Below, piece after piece: positions 1-6,287 of a DNA stretch of 6,607 nucleotides (its first letter is position 1; each line of letters begins with the position of its first letter). The translations under genes and the position numbers were made by a program. The notes beneath the pieces are model-generated. The model saw only the letters and a list, made by a program, of their open reading frames with translations. It was not told where the DNA came from and did not search any database. Origin of the DNA: Candidatus Thorarchaeota archaeon (GTDB lineage Archaea; Asgardarchaeota; Thorarchaeia; Thorarchaeales; Thorarchaeaceae); the NCBI GenBank assembly GCA_020355105.1, contig CP070658.1, positions 2,074,046 to 2,080,652 of the forward strand, read 5' to 3'.

Positions 1-230
1 TAACCGTTCAGAAGCTCGATGCGCTTTCCATTCACCATACACTGGTAGAACCGTTTCAGCTCACCAGTTTCCTCGTCAATCACTGTATCGATGAAGCGTT
101 TCCCATATGTCTGCTTTAGAAGCTCCAACAGTTCTCTAATGTTTGCAGCCTGCATCTCAGCGCTCCTCTTGCCGACTGCCTCGCGAACTGTTGCGAAGAA
201 CTTCACGGTGACTGTTGCCAAAATCGTCAA
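1..230 (-). CDS. MoaD/ThiS-family ubiquitin-like sulphur carrier (partial, C-terminus off the left edge)
   Basis: Reading the minus strand from a TTG at 230-228 gives 76 codons that stay open to the window edge. The opening segment V-K-F-F-A-T-V-R-E-A-V-G-K (residues 9-21) is the characteristic first beta-strand and turn of MoaD-like proteins. It is followed by an L-L-x-L-L-K-x-x-Y-G helix and then C-M-V-N-G-K-R-I-x-x-L-N-G, the usual conserved V-N-G turn. The diagnostic C-terminal Gly-Gly would lie beyond base 1, so it cannot be checked. MoaD receives a thiocarboxylate from an E1-like enzyme and donates sulphur to molybdopterin synthase for the dithiolene of the Mo/W cofactor; ThiS-like or tRNA-thiolation carriers share the fold. 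An AOR, a tungstopterin enzyme, lies 3.4 kb away, which favours a cofactor role. TTG at 221 and GTG at 206 are alternative starts. A stop in frame at 237-239 limits any extension. No clear Shine-Dalgarno precedes it. Confidence 0.82.
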   Translation of the reverse strand, partial: MTILATVTVKFFATVREAVGKRSAEMQAANIRELLELLKQTYGKRFIDTVIDEETGELKRFYQCMVNGKRIELLNG

Positions 231-254
231 CTCAACCTACGAACGTGCTACTAG

Positions 255-266
255 GGATTTTAACCG
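255..266 (-). promoter_or_regulatory. Putative TATA box for the MoaD-like gene
   Basis: On the minus strand this reads ACGGTTAAAATCCC, with an A/T core TTAAAAT centred about 30 bases before the TTG start at 230. That spacing would suit a leaderless or near-leaderless archaeal transcript, in keeping with the absence of a ribosome binding site. The call rests on position and composition only. Confidence 0.35.
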
Positions 267-299
267 TTGCGAAGTGTGACATGGTCAGAAGATTCAGAG

Positions 300-308
300 G
301 AATTATAG
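300..308 (+). promoter_or_regulatory. Putative TATA box for the PfkB-family kinase
   Basis: The stretch GAATTATAG follows a purine-rich tract (GATTCAGAG). Transcription would start around 325-332 and give a leader of about 40-45 bases carrying the GGAGGT site. It shares the 231-371 intergenic region with the divergent promoter of the MoaD-like gene. I see no other feature in that gap. Confidence 0.35.
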
Positions 309-358
309 GTGACATTGCTGAAGGGCAGGCGTCCAGTCCTCGCAGCGTAGCTAGTGCC

Positions 359-364
359 GGAGGT
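359..364 (+). promoter_or_regulatory. Shine-Dalgarno that sets the kinase start
   Basis: GGAGGT lies 7 bases before the ATG at 372. It decides in favour of that ATG over the in-frame GTG at 354, which would place the site inside the coding region and add six residues unlike a PfkB N-terminus. Confidence 0.8.
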
Positions 365-371
365 TCTAAGA

Positions 372-1265
372 ATGGAGATTGTGGTTGTTGGTCATCTGAG
401 CAGGGATCTCATCATCACGCCGGAAACAACAAGGGAGGTTCTTGGAGGTGGTACGGCCTACGCAATGCTGGCGATGAACCTTGAAGCTTTCGGGGCTGGA
501 ATCATAAGCTGCATAGGTACTGACTTCGAGGAGGATTATGTACAGACTCTTCAGGAATCTGGTCTAGATATTGATGGCCTTCATTACAGAGGCCGCAAAT
601 CCACACGCTTTGTGAATGAATACGATGAGAAGGGAGTGCGTACACAACGACTTGAGGCAAGGGCTCCTCCCCTGAAACCTGATGACATGAAATCGAAGTA
701 CCTTGGGGCTAGCATATACCACTTCTGCCCACTGACCGCAGAGGAGATACCACTCTCCATGATTGGGACTGCAAAATCGAGCGGAGGTTTGATTTCTCTC
801 GACGCACAGGGGTACCTGAGGGCTGTTGAGGGTGAAGAAGTCGTCGAGAGGGACTGGCCAAATCGTGATGAGGTAGTTAGTCTAACGGATGTTCTAAAGC
901 TCGACGGCAGCGAACTCGAGCTTGCAGTAGACGCAAAGTCCGAGCTCTCCGCGGCAACAGAGCTGCTTGCTCTGGGGCCGAGAATGGTAGTTGTCACACG
1001 TGACAAGAGAGGCTCAACAATATACACGCGAAACATCCAGGTGGATATTCCTCTGGTCCTTGCTAATGCTCAGGTAGACTCGACAGGATGTGGTGACAGC
1101 TACACGATTGGATTCCTGCTTGAGTATATGCGAACCGGTGATGTAAGGCGTGCAGGTCTGTTCGGAGCCACATGCTCGTCATTCAACGTTGAAACCGTTG
1201 GTCCGTACAATCCTCCCAGCAGGGAACAGGTGCTGCGAAGAATGAAGCCCTATGCGCAAGCTTGA
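372..1265 (+). CDS. PfkB (ribokinase)-family carbohydrate or nucleoside kinase
   Basis: A 297-residue cytosolic kinase of normal PfkB length. It begins M-E-I-V-V-V-G-H-L-S-R-D, the family's first beta-strand. G-G-G-T-A-Y-A-M at 25-32 is the glycine-rich substrate site, and I-G-T-D-F at 48-52 matches the common 'vG.D.fG' strand. S-L-D-A-Q-G-Y-L-R at 142-150 resembles the D-x-Q-G-x-x-R segment of an archaeal/plant subgroup that includes inositol kinases. D-S-T-G-C-G-D at 236-242 is the signature 2 motif (usual D-T-x-G-A-G-D) and holds the anion hole and catalytic base Asp242. The usual N-x-x-E Mg/ATP motif appears as D178-G-S-E181. The family transfers phosphate from ATP to a hydroxymethyl group of a sugar, nucleoside or polyol. 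The substrate cannot be named here: no pathway genes are adjacent, and the peptidase downstream is probably unrelated. Family assignment is secure; specificity is open. Confidence 0.9.
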   Translation: MEIVVVGHLSRDLIITPETTREVLGGGTAYAMLAMNLEAFGAGIISCIGTDFEEDYVQTLQESGLDIDGLHYRGRKSTRFVNEYDEKGVRTQRLEARAPPLKPDDMKSKYLGASIYHFCPLTAEEIPLSMIGTAKSSGGLISLDAQGYLRAVEGEEVVERDWPNRDEVVSLTDVLKLDGSELELAVDAKSELSAATELLALGPRMVVVTRDKRGSTIYTRNIQVDIPLVLANAQVDSTGCGDSYTIGFLLEYMRTGDVRRAGLFGATCSSFNVETVGPYNPPSREQVLRRMKPYAQA

Positions 1266-1272
1266 GGGAAGG

Positions 1273-1283
1273 CTTTTTCATAT
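1273..1283 (+). promoter_or_regulatory. T-rich element: possible TATA box of the M24 peptidase and/or kinase terminator
   Basis: CTTTTTCATAT lies directly after the kinase stop codon and 20-29 bases before the peptidase start. As a TATA-like element it would give a leaderless transcript starting at about 1302-1306. The five-T run could equally end the kinase message, since archaeal termination uses T-runs without hairpins. The two readings are compatible. Confidence 0.3.
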
Positions 1284-1301
1284 GCACTTAGTTCCACCAT
1301 C

Positions 1302-2498
1302 TTGGTGCTCCAAGTGCTTGACGACTTGAATGCCCTCATGGAGAAGTATGGGGTTGACGCACTCCTCACAGCAGGGAGTCCCTTCAAGTTGAATGATCTC
1401 TTTTGGCTTACGGGATTCAGATCTGGTGATGAGATTGTATTCATCCAGAACATAAACGACAAACCGATTGTTGCAGCTGCTTTCCACACACTTAGTCGTG
1501 TGCAGAAAGAAACTCGAATCAAGACCACTCATGACCTCACTGGGGTATATCTCAGACTCATGAGAGAAAACAAACGAGTTGCAGAAAACCTCGATGTGAT
1601 CTTTGACGACATACTGCGCAGTGTGTTTACAGGAAAGACGATTGGAATTCCAGAGGACGCATCTGCAAAGGTGTTTGAAACAGTTCAGAAGCTCGGCTAC
1701 GACGTAAAGGTCGTTTCTGATTTCATGATGGATGCCCGGGCAACCAAGTCTGAGAGCGAGATAAACGCGATCAAGAGTGCTGGTGACGCGACGACAGGCT
1801 CAATATCTGAAGTTCTGGAGATTGTGAAGGACTCAGAAGTCGGCCCAAAGAAGACATTGATGTACGAGGGCAAGCCGCTGACTGTCAAGGATGTCAAGCT
1901 GACACTCGAGCATTTCTTGTTGGATCAAGGTACTCATTCTTCCGAGGATACAATCTTGGCTGTGGGTGACAAGGGCTTTGACTGGCATTATCTTGGTGCC
2001 CCGGGGGACGAGCTCAAGGCTGAGGTTCCCATAATCTTAGACGTGTTTCCTATGCTGAAGATGGAACGCTATGTCGCGGATGTGACTCGAACCTTCATCA
2101 AGGGCTCAGTGAGTGAGAAGATTCGCCACATGTTTGAGTCCGTCAAGGCGGCGGCTGACTCCTCAGTTGATGCACTCACGGATGGAGCCAAGATTGACGA
2201 TGTCAATCTCGCCTGTGCTGAAACTCTGAAGGGGGCCGGTTATGACTCTCGCCGATTGAACCCTGCGGCCACTGAAGGTATGACACATGGTTTAGGTCAT
2301 GGTATCGGTCTTGCCGTGCATGAGGGTCCAAGCATGTCTCAACGAGAGGACTATTTCAAGATAGGGAACGTTATGGCGATAGAACCCGGAGTGTATCTCA
2401 AGGAGATTGGCGGAGTTCGGATTGAGAATGACTACGCTGTGACCAAGGGCAAGGCGAAGTTACTCACAACAGGACTTGATGAATTGCTCTATCTTTAG
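1302..2498 (+). CDS. M24-family metallopeptidase, Xaa-Pro dipeptidase/aminopeptidase type
   Basis: 398 residues in the creatinase/prolidase two-domain layout. The N-terminal part (about 1-140) opens with L-M-E-K-Y-G-V-D-A-L-L, typical of creatinase-N domains. The pita-bread catalytic domain follows from about 145 (K-S-E-S-E-I-N-A-I-K). All five dinuclear-metal ligands are present: Asp247 (I-L-D-V-F-P), Asp260 (V-A-D-V-T-R-T-F), His333 (G-L-G-H-G-I-G), Glu361 (A-I-E-P-G-V-Y) and Glu375 (R-I-E-N-D-Y). The second histidine, His340 (A-V-H-E-G-P), is also kept. The first two ligands are 13 apart rather than the 11 of methionine aminopeptidase, as in the D-x-F-P subgroup. The enzyme should cleave peptide bonds before proline in the cytosol, most likely in peptide catabolism. 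Start choice is uncertain: TTG 1302, GTG 1305, GTG 1314 and ATG 1338 are in frame, none with a Shine-Dalgarno. An early start keeps the first helix. Confidence 0.9.
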   Translation: MVLQVLDDLNALMEKYGVDALLTAGSPFKLNDLFWLTGFRSGDEIVFIQNINDKPIVAAAFHTLSRVQKETRIKTTHDLTGVYLRLMRENKRVAENLDVIFDDILRSVFTGKTIGIPEDASAKVFETVQKLGYDVKVVSDFMMDARATKSESEINAIKSAGDATTGSISEVLEIVKDSEVGPKKTLMYEGKPLTVKDVKLTLEHFLLDQGTHSSEDTILAVGDKGFDWHYLGAPGDELKAEVPIILDVFPMLKMERYVADVTRTFIKGSVSEKIRHMFESVKAAADSSVDALTDGAKIDDVNLACAETLKGAGYDSRRLNPAATEGMTHGLGHGIGLAVHEGPSMSQREDYFKIGNVMAIEPGVYLKEIGGVRIENDYAVTKGKAKLLTTGLDELLYL

Positions 2499-2514
2499 TC
2501 GCATCTGACAAGCT
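2499..2514. other. Convergent gene junction
   Basis: Only 16 bases separate the stop of the peptidase (plus strand) from that of the FMN/ferredoxin protein (minus strand). There is no T-run or convincing hairpin in either direction, so transcripts may read into each other's 3' ends. Confidence 0.6.
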
Positions 2515-3609
2515 CTAGCCAACGCTAAGCGCATCATGTGGACAGACTGAGATACACATGCCGCATGCCTCGCATGCTTCTTTGTCTATCTCAAAGAGGC
2601 CCTTCGCCTTGTCTATTGAGATTGCATGGTATACACACGATTTCCTACAGAGTCCGCATAGTGTACAGCGTTCACGGTCAATCTTGGGCGGTGGTTCTAG
2701 GACGATGCCCTTCTCAAGATGTGGAAGTGCCATCCCTTTCACATCCTCGACTGAACTGTGGCCGTGTTCGTCAAGCCAATCTTGAATCTCAGATACAATG
2801 CGTCCATAGACTGTGTCGCCCTCTAGGATTGCTGCTGTGCAGACCTCAACCGCTGAGGCACCAGCCATGAAGAACTCAATTGCGTCCTCTCCTTTCATGA
2901 CACCCCCAACCCCGATCACAGGTTTCTTCGTGGACTTTGCAATGTCTGCAACACACCTCAATGCAATCGGTTTCAGAGCTGAACCACTCATCCATCCTTG
3001 CCCCAACTCACTTCCGAGCACTGGCTTCCCAGTTTCGATGTCTATTCTCAGGCAGGGTCCATATGTATTGATAGCCACAATCCCTTCGACAAGTCTGTCC
3101 AGTGACTTTGCAACTTCTGCCACATTGACTTTTGGACTCAGTTTTGCAAAGACTGGGATGTCTACTGACGCTTTGAGTGACTTGGCTATCTCTGTGTGCC
3201 CCCCGACGTAATGTGTGCTAAACTCGATTCCATGCACGCCCTTCTCCTGTATCTTCGGTGCGAGAGAGGCAACTTCTTCTGGAGTATAGCCCACACTGGC
3301 TATCACAGGAAGACCTGTCCCAAGCGCAATCTCGTATTCTTTCTCATACCATCTCTCGAATGGCAACTCACTCCATAGCTCTGCATTGAGAATCCCCCGT
3401 CTGGAAACAATCCTCCCGCGGCCCATGGCTGCCATATTGGGCTTTGGGACCTCTGCGGGCTTAACGCTGACAGTCTTCGCTACTAGTCCCCCCGCTCCAC
3501 CCGCCGCCGCATTGAGCAGAGTCATTCCGTTTCTAGAGGTAGGTCCTGCGGCGGTGAAGACAGGGTTTCGAAACTTCAAACCTGCTATCTCAACCCGAAG
3601 ATCTGCCAT
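2515..3609 (-). CDS. Dihydroorotate dehydrogenase/PreA-like FMN protein with C-terminal 2[4Fe-4S] ferredoxin domain
   Basis: 364 residues, two domains. Residues 1-280 form an FMN-binding TIM barrel of the DHOD/PreA type: R-N-P-V-F-T-A-A-G-P (14-23), K45 in V-A-K-T, F-A-K-L-S-P (154-159), I-N-T-Y-G (180-184), S-G-S-A-L-K-P (208-214), G-V-G-G-V (233-237), and G-A-S-A-V-E-V-C-T-A (250-259). Residues 310-364 hold two CX2CX2CX3C motifs, Cys315/318/321/325 and Cys346/349/352/356. In true DHODs and PreA the strand at 127-137 carries a catalytic N-x-S/G-C-P segment; here it reads G-I-E-F-S-T-H-Y-V-G-G, with no cysteine and no Asn. Pyrimidine oxidation or reduction is therefore doubtful. It is the last gene of the AOR operon: its ATG is 5 bases past the AOR stop, with AAGGAG overlapping the AOR end. 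I infer an FMN/Fe-S electron-transfer or acceptor-reducing subunit of the AOR system. Family is clear; substrate is unknown. Confidence 0.85.
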   Translation of the reverse strand: MADLRVEIAGLKFRNPVFTAAGPTSRNGMTLLNAAAGGAGGLVAKTVSVKPAEVPKPNMAAMGRGRIVSRRGILNAELWSELPFERWYEKEYEIALGTGLPVIASVGYTPEEVASLAPKIQEKGVHGIEFSTHYVGGHTEIAKSLKASVDIPVFAKLSPKVNVAEVAKSLDRLVEGIVAINTYGPCLRIDIETGKPVLGSELGQGWMSGSALKPIALRCVADIAKSTKKPVIGVGGVMKGEDAIEFFMAGASAVEVCTAAILEGDTVYGRIVSEIQDWLDEHGHSSVEDVKGMALPHLEKGIVLEPPPKIDRERCTLCGLCRKSCVYHAISIDKAKGLFEIDKEACEACGMCISVCPHDALSVG

Positions 3610-3614
3610 CGAGA

Positions 3615-5549
3615 TTACTCCTTTGCAATCATGTTTCGCTTGGCTAAATCCTTCGCGACATATTCCAACCCTAGTTCGTTGAGCTTCGACTTCTTGGGGA
3701 ATCCTGTTTCTCTATCACAGCCCCGGAAGTCATAGTACTCATCAAGCATCTCATCGATGTCAGGTAACCCTCCCTTTGCTGGTCCTGTTGGCATCGCTTC
3801 TTCCTTGAGCCTGATTGGAAGGTTCTCATCTTTTCGAGTCACTCCAAGTCTGTGGTTGTACGCCCTCCGCAAATGGGAGATGCGCTCTGCGGCCTGTTTG
3901 ACAAACCTGAGATTGGACCATTCCTGCATACCTGTGAGCGGAGCTATGACACTCTCGAAGGTATCAAAGTAGAACACGGGAGGCCACATCGTTCCATACT
4001 TGCAGATTACTGCGCTATCCACCAGCGCGTATAGGTCCTCGATGTCCTTGACAACTTCCCCTTTGTGCTTGGGTGACATTATGTCAAGAATGGCTTTGGT
4101 CTTCTCCTTACCAAACCTCCTCTCGACGATATCTGGGTAGCCTAATTCCTCAAGGCTTGAGAGACTCCTTAGGTGGTCGGCACCACGCACATTGGTGGCG
4201 TAGGTGAGGCCTATCGATTGGTGAGCTCGCGGGTCTTGGCCAGACGCTTCGAGGCCTTTTACATGCACAGCATATTTCCAAGCATCGCCTCCAATTATCT
4301 CAGCAGCCTTTCTGACGCCTTTTGAAAGCACGTCACCGAAACCTTCTCTCTTGGCTATCCTCTCAACCAACTCCACCATCGAGTCCACATTGCCCCATGA
4401 GAGGTCCAGTCCATCTGTGTCTTTCTCGGTAATGATGCCCTTTTCCCATAGTTCCATGGCAAATCCGATAGTCTTCCCACATGATATCGTATCCATTCCA
4501 AGTAGGTCACACCTTGTACCCATGTGGAATATTGATTCGATGTCATTGTTCAGACAGTTCGATCCAAATGCCATCAGGGATTCGTACTCTGGACCTCCGG
4601 CAGGGCCATATGCGAATCTTCCGTCTTTCACACGGTATATGTATTTGCAGCCTATTGAGCAGCCGTGACAGGCCTCCTGCCCAATCCTGTAGTTCTCTGC
4701 GATAGTTTCTGGGCCAATATCGTCTGCGTCATCGTAGAATCCGGTCCAGTGGTTCTTCGTAGGCAATCTGCCGATCTCGTTTATTACGGCCACAAGATCG
4801 GTCGTGCCGTAATTCCGGAGTGACCCCAGCGAGTCAGTCCAGAGGGGATTATTGAGTTTCTCCATCTCTTTGTCATTGGCCTCTAGGTATTTGTCCAGGT
4901 CATAGGCCTCAATACCCAAGGATCCTGTAGCTGCTATGCCCTTCAGGTTCTTAGAGCCCATTACGGTCCCCAAACCGGCACGTCCGGCAGCGCGGTAGAT
5001 GTCAACCGTTATGCAAGAATAGAGCACACCATTCTCTCCAGCCGGACCGATGATTGCGGTCTTCAACTCAGGGTCCTTGTGCTCCTCTCGCATCATGTCG
5101 GTGACTACGTTGGTTTCGCGACCCCACAGGTCTGACGCATCTAGAAGCTCCGCTTCTCCATCTCGCAACAACAGATACACTGGGGTGGGTGCTCTTCCAC
5201 GGAATATGATGAAGTCGAATCCAGCATACTTCACCTCTGGTCCAAAGAATCCACCTGCATGAGACTCCGCCCAGACTCCGGTGAGTGGTCCTTTGGCTGC
5301 AAACATCATCCTCCCTGAGGGCGAGAACATCACTCCCGTCAGTGGCCCCGTGCCCAAGACCAGGACGTTGTCAGGAGACAGAGGGTCTGTGTCTGGTCCA
5401 GTACTCTCCCACAGAATCTTGGCTGCAACTCCTGAACCGCCAAGATAGAGCCTCGCCCATTCCTTTTCCATCTCGCGTTTGTGGACTTTCCCTTTCGTGA
5501 GGTCAATGTCTGCATAGTGACCTGCGTACCCTTTGTATGGAAACGACAT
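3615..5549 (-). CDS. aor: Tungsten-containing aldehyde:ferredoxin oxidoreductase (AOR family), catalytic subunit
   Basis: 644 residues, slightly longer than the roughly 605 of Pyrococcus AOR. The N-terminal AOR domain (1-210) has the usual Y-L-G-G-S-G-V-A-A-K (35-44), P-S-G-R (77-80) and A-E-S-H-A-G-G-F-F-G (94-103). The [4Fe-4S] ligands are Cys294, Cys297, Cys301 (C-H-G-C-S-I-G-C) and Cys516. The first pterin motif D-x-x-G is at 348-351. The second, normally D-x-x-G-L-C, is D511-S-A-V-I-C516. Likely active-site residues are Glu321 in G-P-E-Y-E and His459 in R-G-A-D-H-L. The family oxidises aldehydes to carboxylic acids with a bis-tungstopterin and passes electrons to ferredoxin; it is cytosolic and oxygen-sensitive. 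Some AOR-family members instead act on other substrates, such as BamB on benzoyl-CoA, so the substrate is not fixed. The start ATG follows AGGAGG, and the polyferredoxin stop is 2 bases upstream. Family call secure; substrate open. Confidence 0.95.
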   Translation of the reverse strand: MSFPYKGYAGHYADIDLTKGKVHKREMEKEWARLYLGGSGVAAKILWESTGPDTDPLSPDNVLVLGTGPLTGVMFSPSGRMMFAAKGPLTGVWAESHAGGFFGPEVKYAGFDFIIFRGRAPTPVYLLLRDGEAELLDASDLWGRETNVVTDMMREEHKDPELKTAIIGPAGENGVLYSCITVDIYRAAGRAGLGTVMGSKNLKGIAATGSLGIEAYDLDKYLEANDKEMEKLNNPLWTDSLGSLRNYGTTDLVAVINEIGRLPTKNHWTGFYDDADDIGPETIAENYRIGQEACHGCSIGCKYIYRVKDGRFAYGPAGGPEYESLMAFGSNCLNNDIESIFHMGTRCDLLGMDTISCGKTIGFAMELWEKGIITEKDTDGLDLSWGNVDSMVELVERIAKREGFGDVLSKGVRKAAEIIGGDAWKYAVHVKGLEASGQDPRAHQSIGLTYATNVRGADHLRSLSSLEELGYPDIVERRFGKEKTKAILDIMSPKHKGEVVKDIEDLYALVDSAVICKYGTMWPPVFYFDTFESVIAPLTGMQEWSNLRFVKQAAERISHLRRAYNHRLGVTRKDENLPIRLKEEAMPTGPAKGGLPDIDEMLDEYYDFRGCDRETGFPKKSKLNELGLEYVAKDLAKRNMIAKE

Positions 5550-5551
5550 CT

Positions 5552-6037
5552 CTATGCCTCCTGTGATTCGTGATCGTAGAGGTGAGCGAGCACCTCGATG
5601 CCTTGTTTCCGCTGCCTGAGCCCTTCAGCTGTTGCCTCAATGACTGCAATTGCCCTGTAGTCGCACGCTTTCACGCATGCTGGATCGCCCCAACACAAAT
5701 CGCACTTTGCTGCTTTCTTGTTCAGAGGGTCTATCTCAATCCCTCCATAGATGCAGGCTGTGACACAGTTCATGCAGCCTATACATTCATCCCTCTCTAC
5801 ATAGAGAATCCCATCCTTGTTCTCAACGATGGCGTCTGTTGGGCAGGCGGCCTTGCATAGGGGGTCCTCGCACTGTAGACAGACCATGGGCATTATCAGG
5901 GCTCGAGTTTCGTCTTTCAGTATCCGCATAAGCGACCTGGCAGGATTGAATGATTTCGTGTGAAATACCGAACATGCAATCTCACAGTTCCGGCAACCTG
6001 TGCAAGTGTTCACGTCGATAGATAGAATGCTCTTCAA
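5552..6037 (-). CDS. Polyferredoxin with four [4Fe-4S] motifs (HycB/DmsB/AorA type), electron-transfer partner of AOR
   Basis: 161 residues with exactly 16 cysteines, all in cluster motifs: Cys12/15/18/22, Cys53/56/61/65, Cys85/88/91/95 and Cys112/115/121/125. The second and fourth groups have the CX2CX4-5CX3C spacing of the HycB/DmsB family. There is no signal peptide, Tat motif or membrane segment, so it is cytosolic. It precedes the AOR gene by 2 bases, matching the small AorA-like subunit of multi-subunit AORs. Its role should be to carry electrons from the AOR cluster onward; partner assignment is inferred from the operon. The start is TTG at 6037: the frame is open upstream to a TAA near 6094 with no ATG or GTG. 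AGGAAGGAG at 6058-6050 is 12 bases away, rather far, while AGAGGT abuts the start. The weak start may throttle this subunit relative to AOR. Confidence 0.9.
   Translation of the reverse strand: MKSILSIDVNTCTGCRNCEIACSVFHTKSFNPARSLMRILKDETRALIMPMVCLQCEDPLCKAACPTDAIVENKDGILYVERDECIGCMNCVTACIYGGIEIDPLNKKAAKCDLCWGDPACVKACDYRAIAVIEATAEGLRQRKQGIEVLAHLYDHESQEA
5556..5561 (-). promoter_or_regulatory. Shine-Dalgarno for AOR inside the polyferredoxin 3' end
   Basis: On the minus strand AGGAGG sits within the last codons of the polyferredoxin, just ahead of its TAG stop and 6 bases before the AOR ATG. This arrangement points to translational coupling of the two subunits. An AAGGAG overlapping the AOR stop does the same for the downstream FMN protein. 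Confidence 0.75.
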
Positions 6038-6091
6038 ACCTCTCGGATTCTCCTTCCTAGTTCGTGGCCCTTCACCGTGTTTCAGTTCGAC

Positions 6092-6100
6092 CCTTTAAGT
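6092..6100 (-). promoter_or_regulatory. Putative TATA box of the polyferredoxin-AOR-FMN operon
   Basis: Minus-strand ACTTAAAGG, preceded by GGCAACA, lies about 59 bases upstream of the TTG start. A start site near 6071 would leave a leader of about 34 bases containing AGGAAGGAG. A second A/T-rich element, TATAATAAC at 6177-6185, could serve either strand. Confidence 0.35.
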
Positions 6101-6207
6101 TGTTGCCATTGACTAAGGACACAATCGAATTGCTCCGTGCTGAAGGGGGCTGCGAAGAAACTTGGCAATGCTCAGGTATAATAACATCATAGCCTTGCAT
6201 TCTTGAT

Positions 6208-6217
6208 GACCCGGGTC
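6208..6217. repeat. Perfect 10-base palindrome GACCCGGGTC
   Basis: GACCCGGGTC is its own reverse complement. A further half-site GGGTC follows at 6221-6225, so GACCC can also pair with it as a 5-base stem with an 8-base loop. It could be an operator for a dimeric regulator; chance occurrence is not excluded. Confidence 0.4.
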
Positions 6218-6250
6218 TATGGGTCCAAGAACAGAACCTCAGACAAGACA

Positions 6251-6287
6251 TAAGAATTATGAACACTTATTAGGAACTATTAAGAAT
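6251..6287 (+). repeat. Imperfect ~10-base repeats upstream of the PAS gene
   Basis: TAAGAAT occurs at 6251 and again at 6281, exactly 30 bases apart. Between them lie TATTAGGAAC and TATTAAGAAT in tandem, differing at two of ten positions. One-turn periodicity would put equivalent bases on the same face of the helix. The A/T content also makes this tract a candidate core promoter for the PAS gene. Confidence 0.35.

Noticed and set aside
215..484. Plus-strand 89-codon frame spanning the 5' intergenic region
   Set aside because: It overlaps the MoaD-like gene and the kinase N-terminus in another frame, and its low-complexity Gly/Ser-rich product looks like no protein family.
584..1036. Minus-strand 150-codon frame opposite the kinase
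   Set aside because: Serine-rich antisense shadow of a clear PfkB coding sequence; no motifs.
2515..3609. Annotation as pyrimidine-biosynthetic dihydroorotate dehydrogenase (pyrD) or dihydropyrimidine dehydrogenase (preA)
   Set aside because: The catalytic N-x-S/G-C-P loop is missing and the gene sits in an AOR operon, not with pyrimidine genes.
3615..6037. Benzoyl-CoA reductase pair (BamB/BamC-like)
   Set aside because: An AOR-family protein next to a polyferredoxin fits superficially, but no aromatic-degradation genes are near and the simpler AorA/AorB reading explains the pair.
6072..6266. Minus-strand 64-codon frame in the AOR/PAS intergenic region
   Set aside because: No recognisable family or good ribosome site, and it covers the palindromes and likely promoter elements; probably chance.
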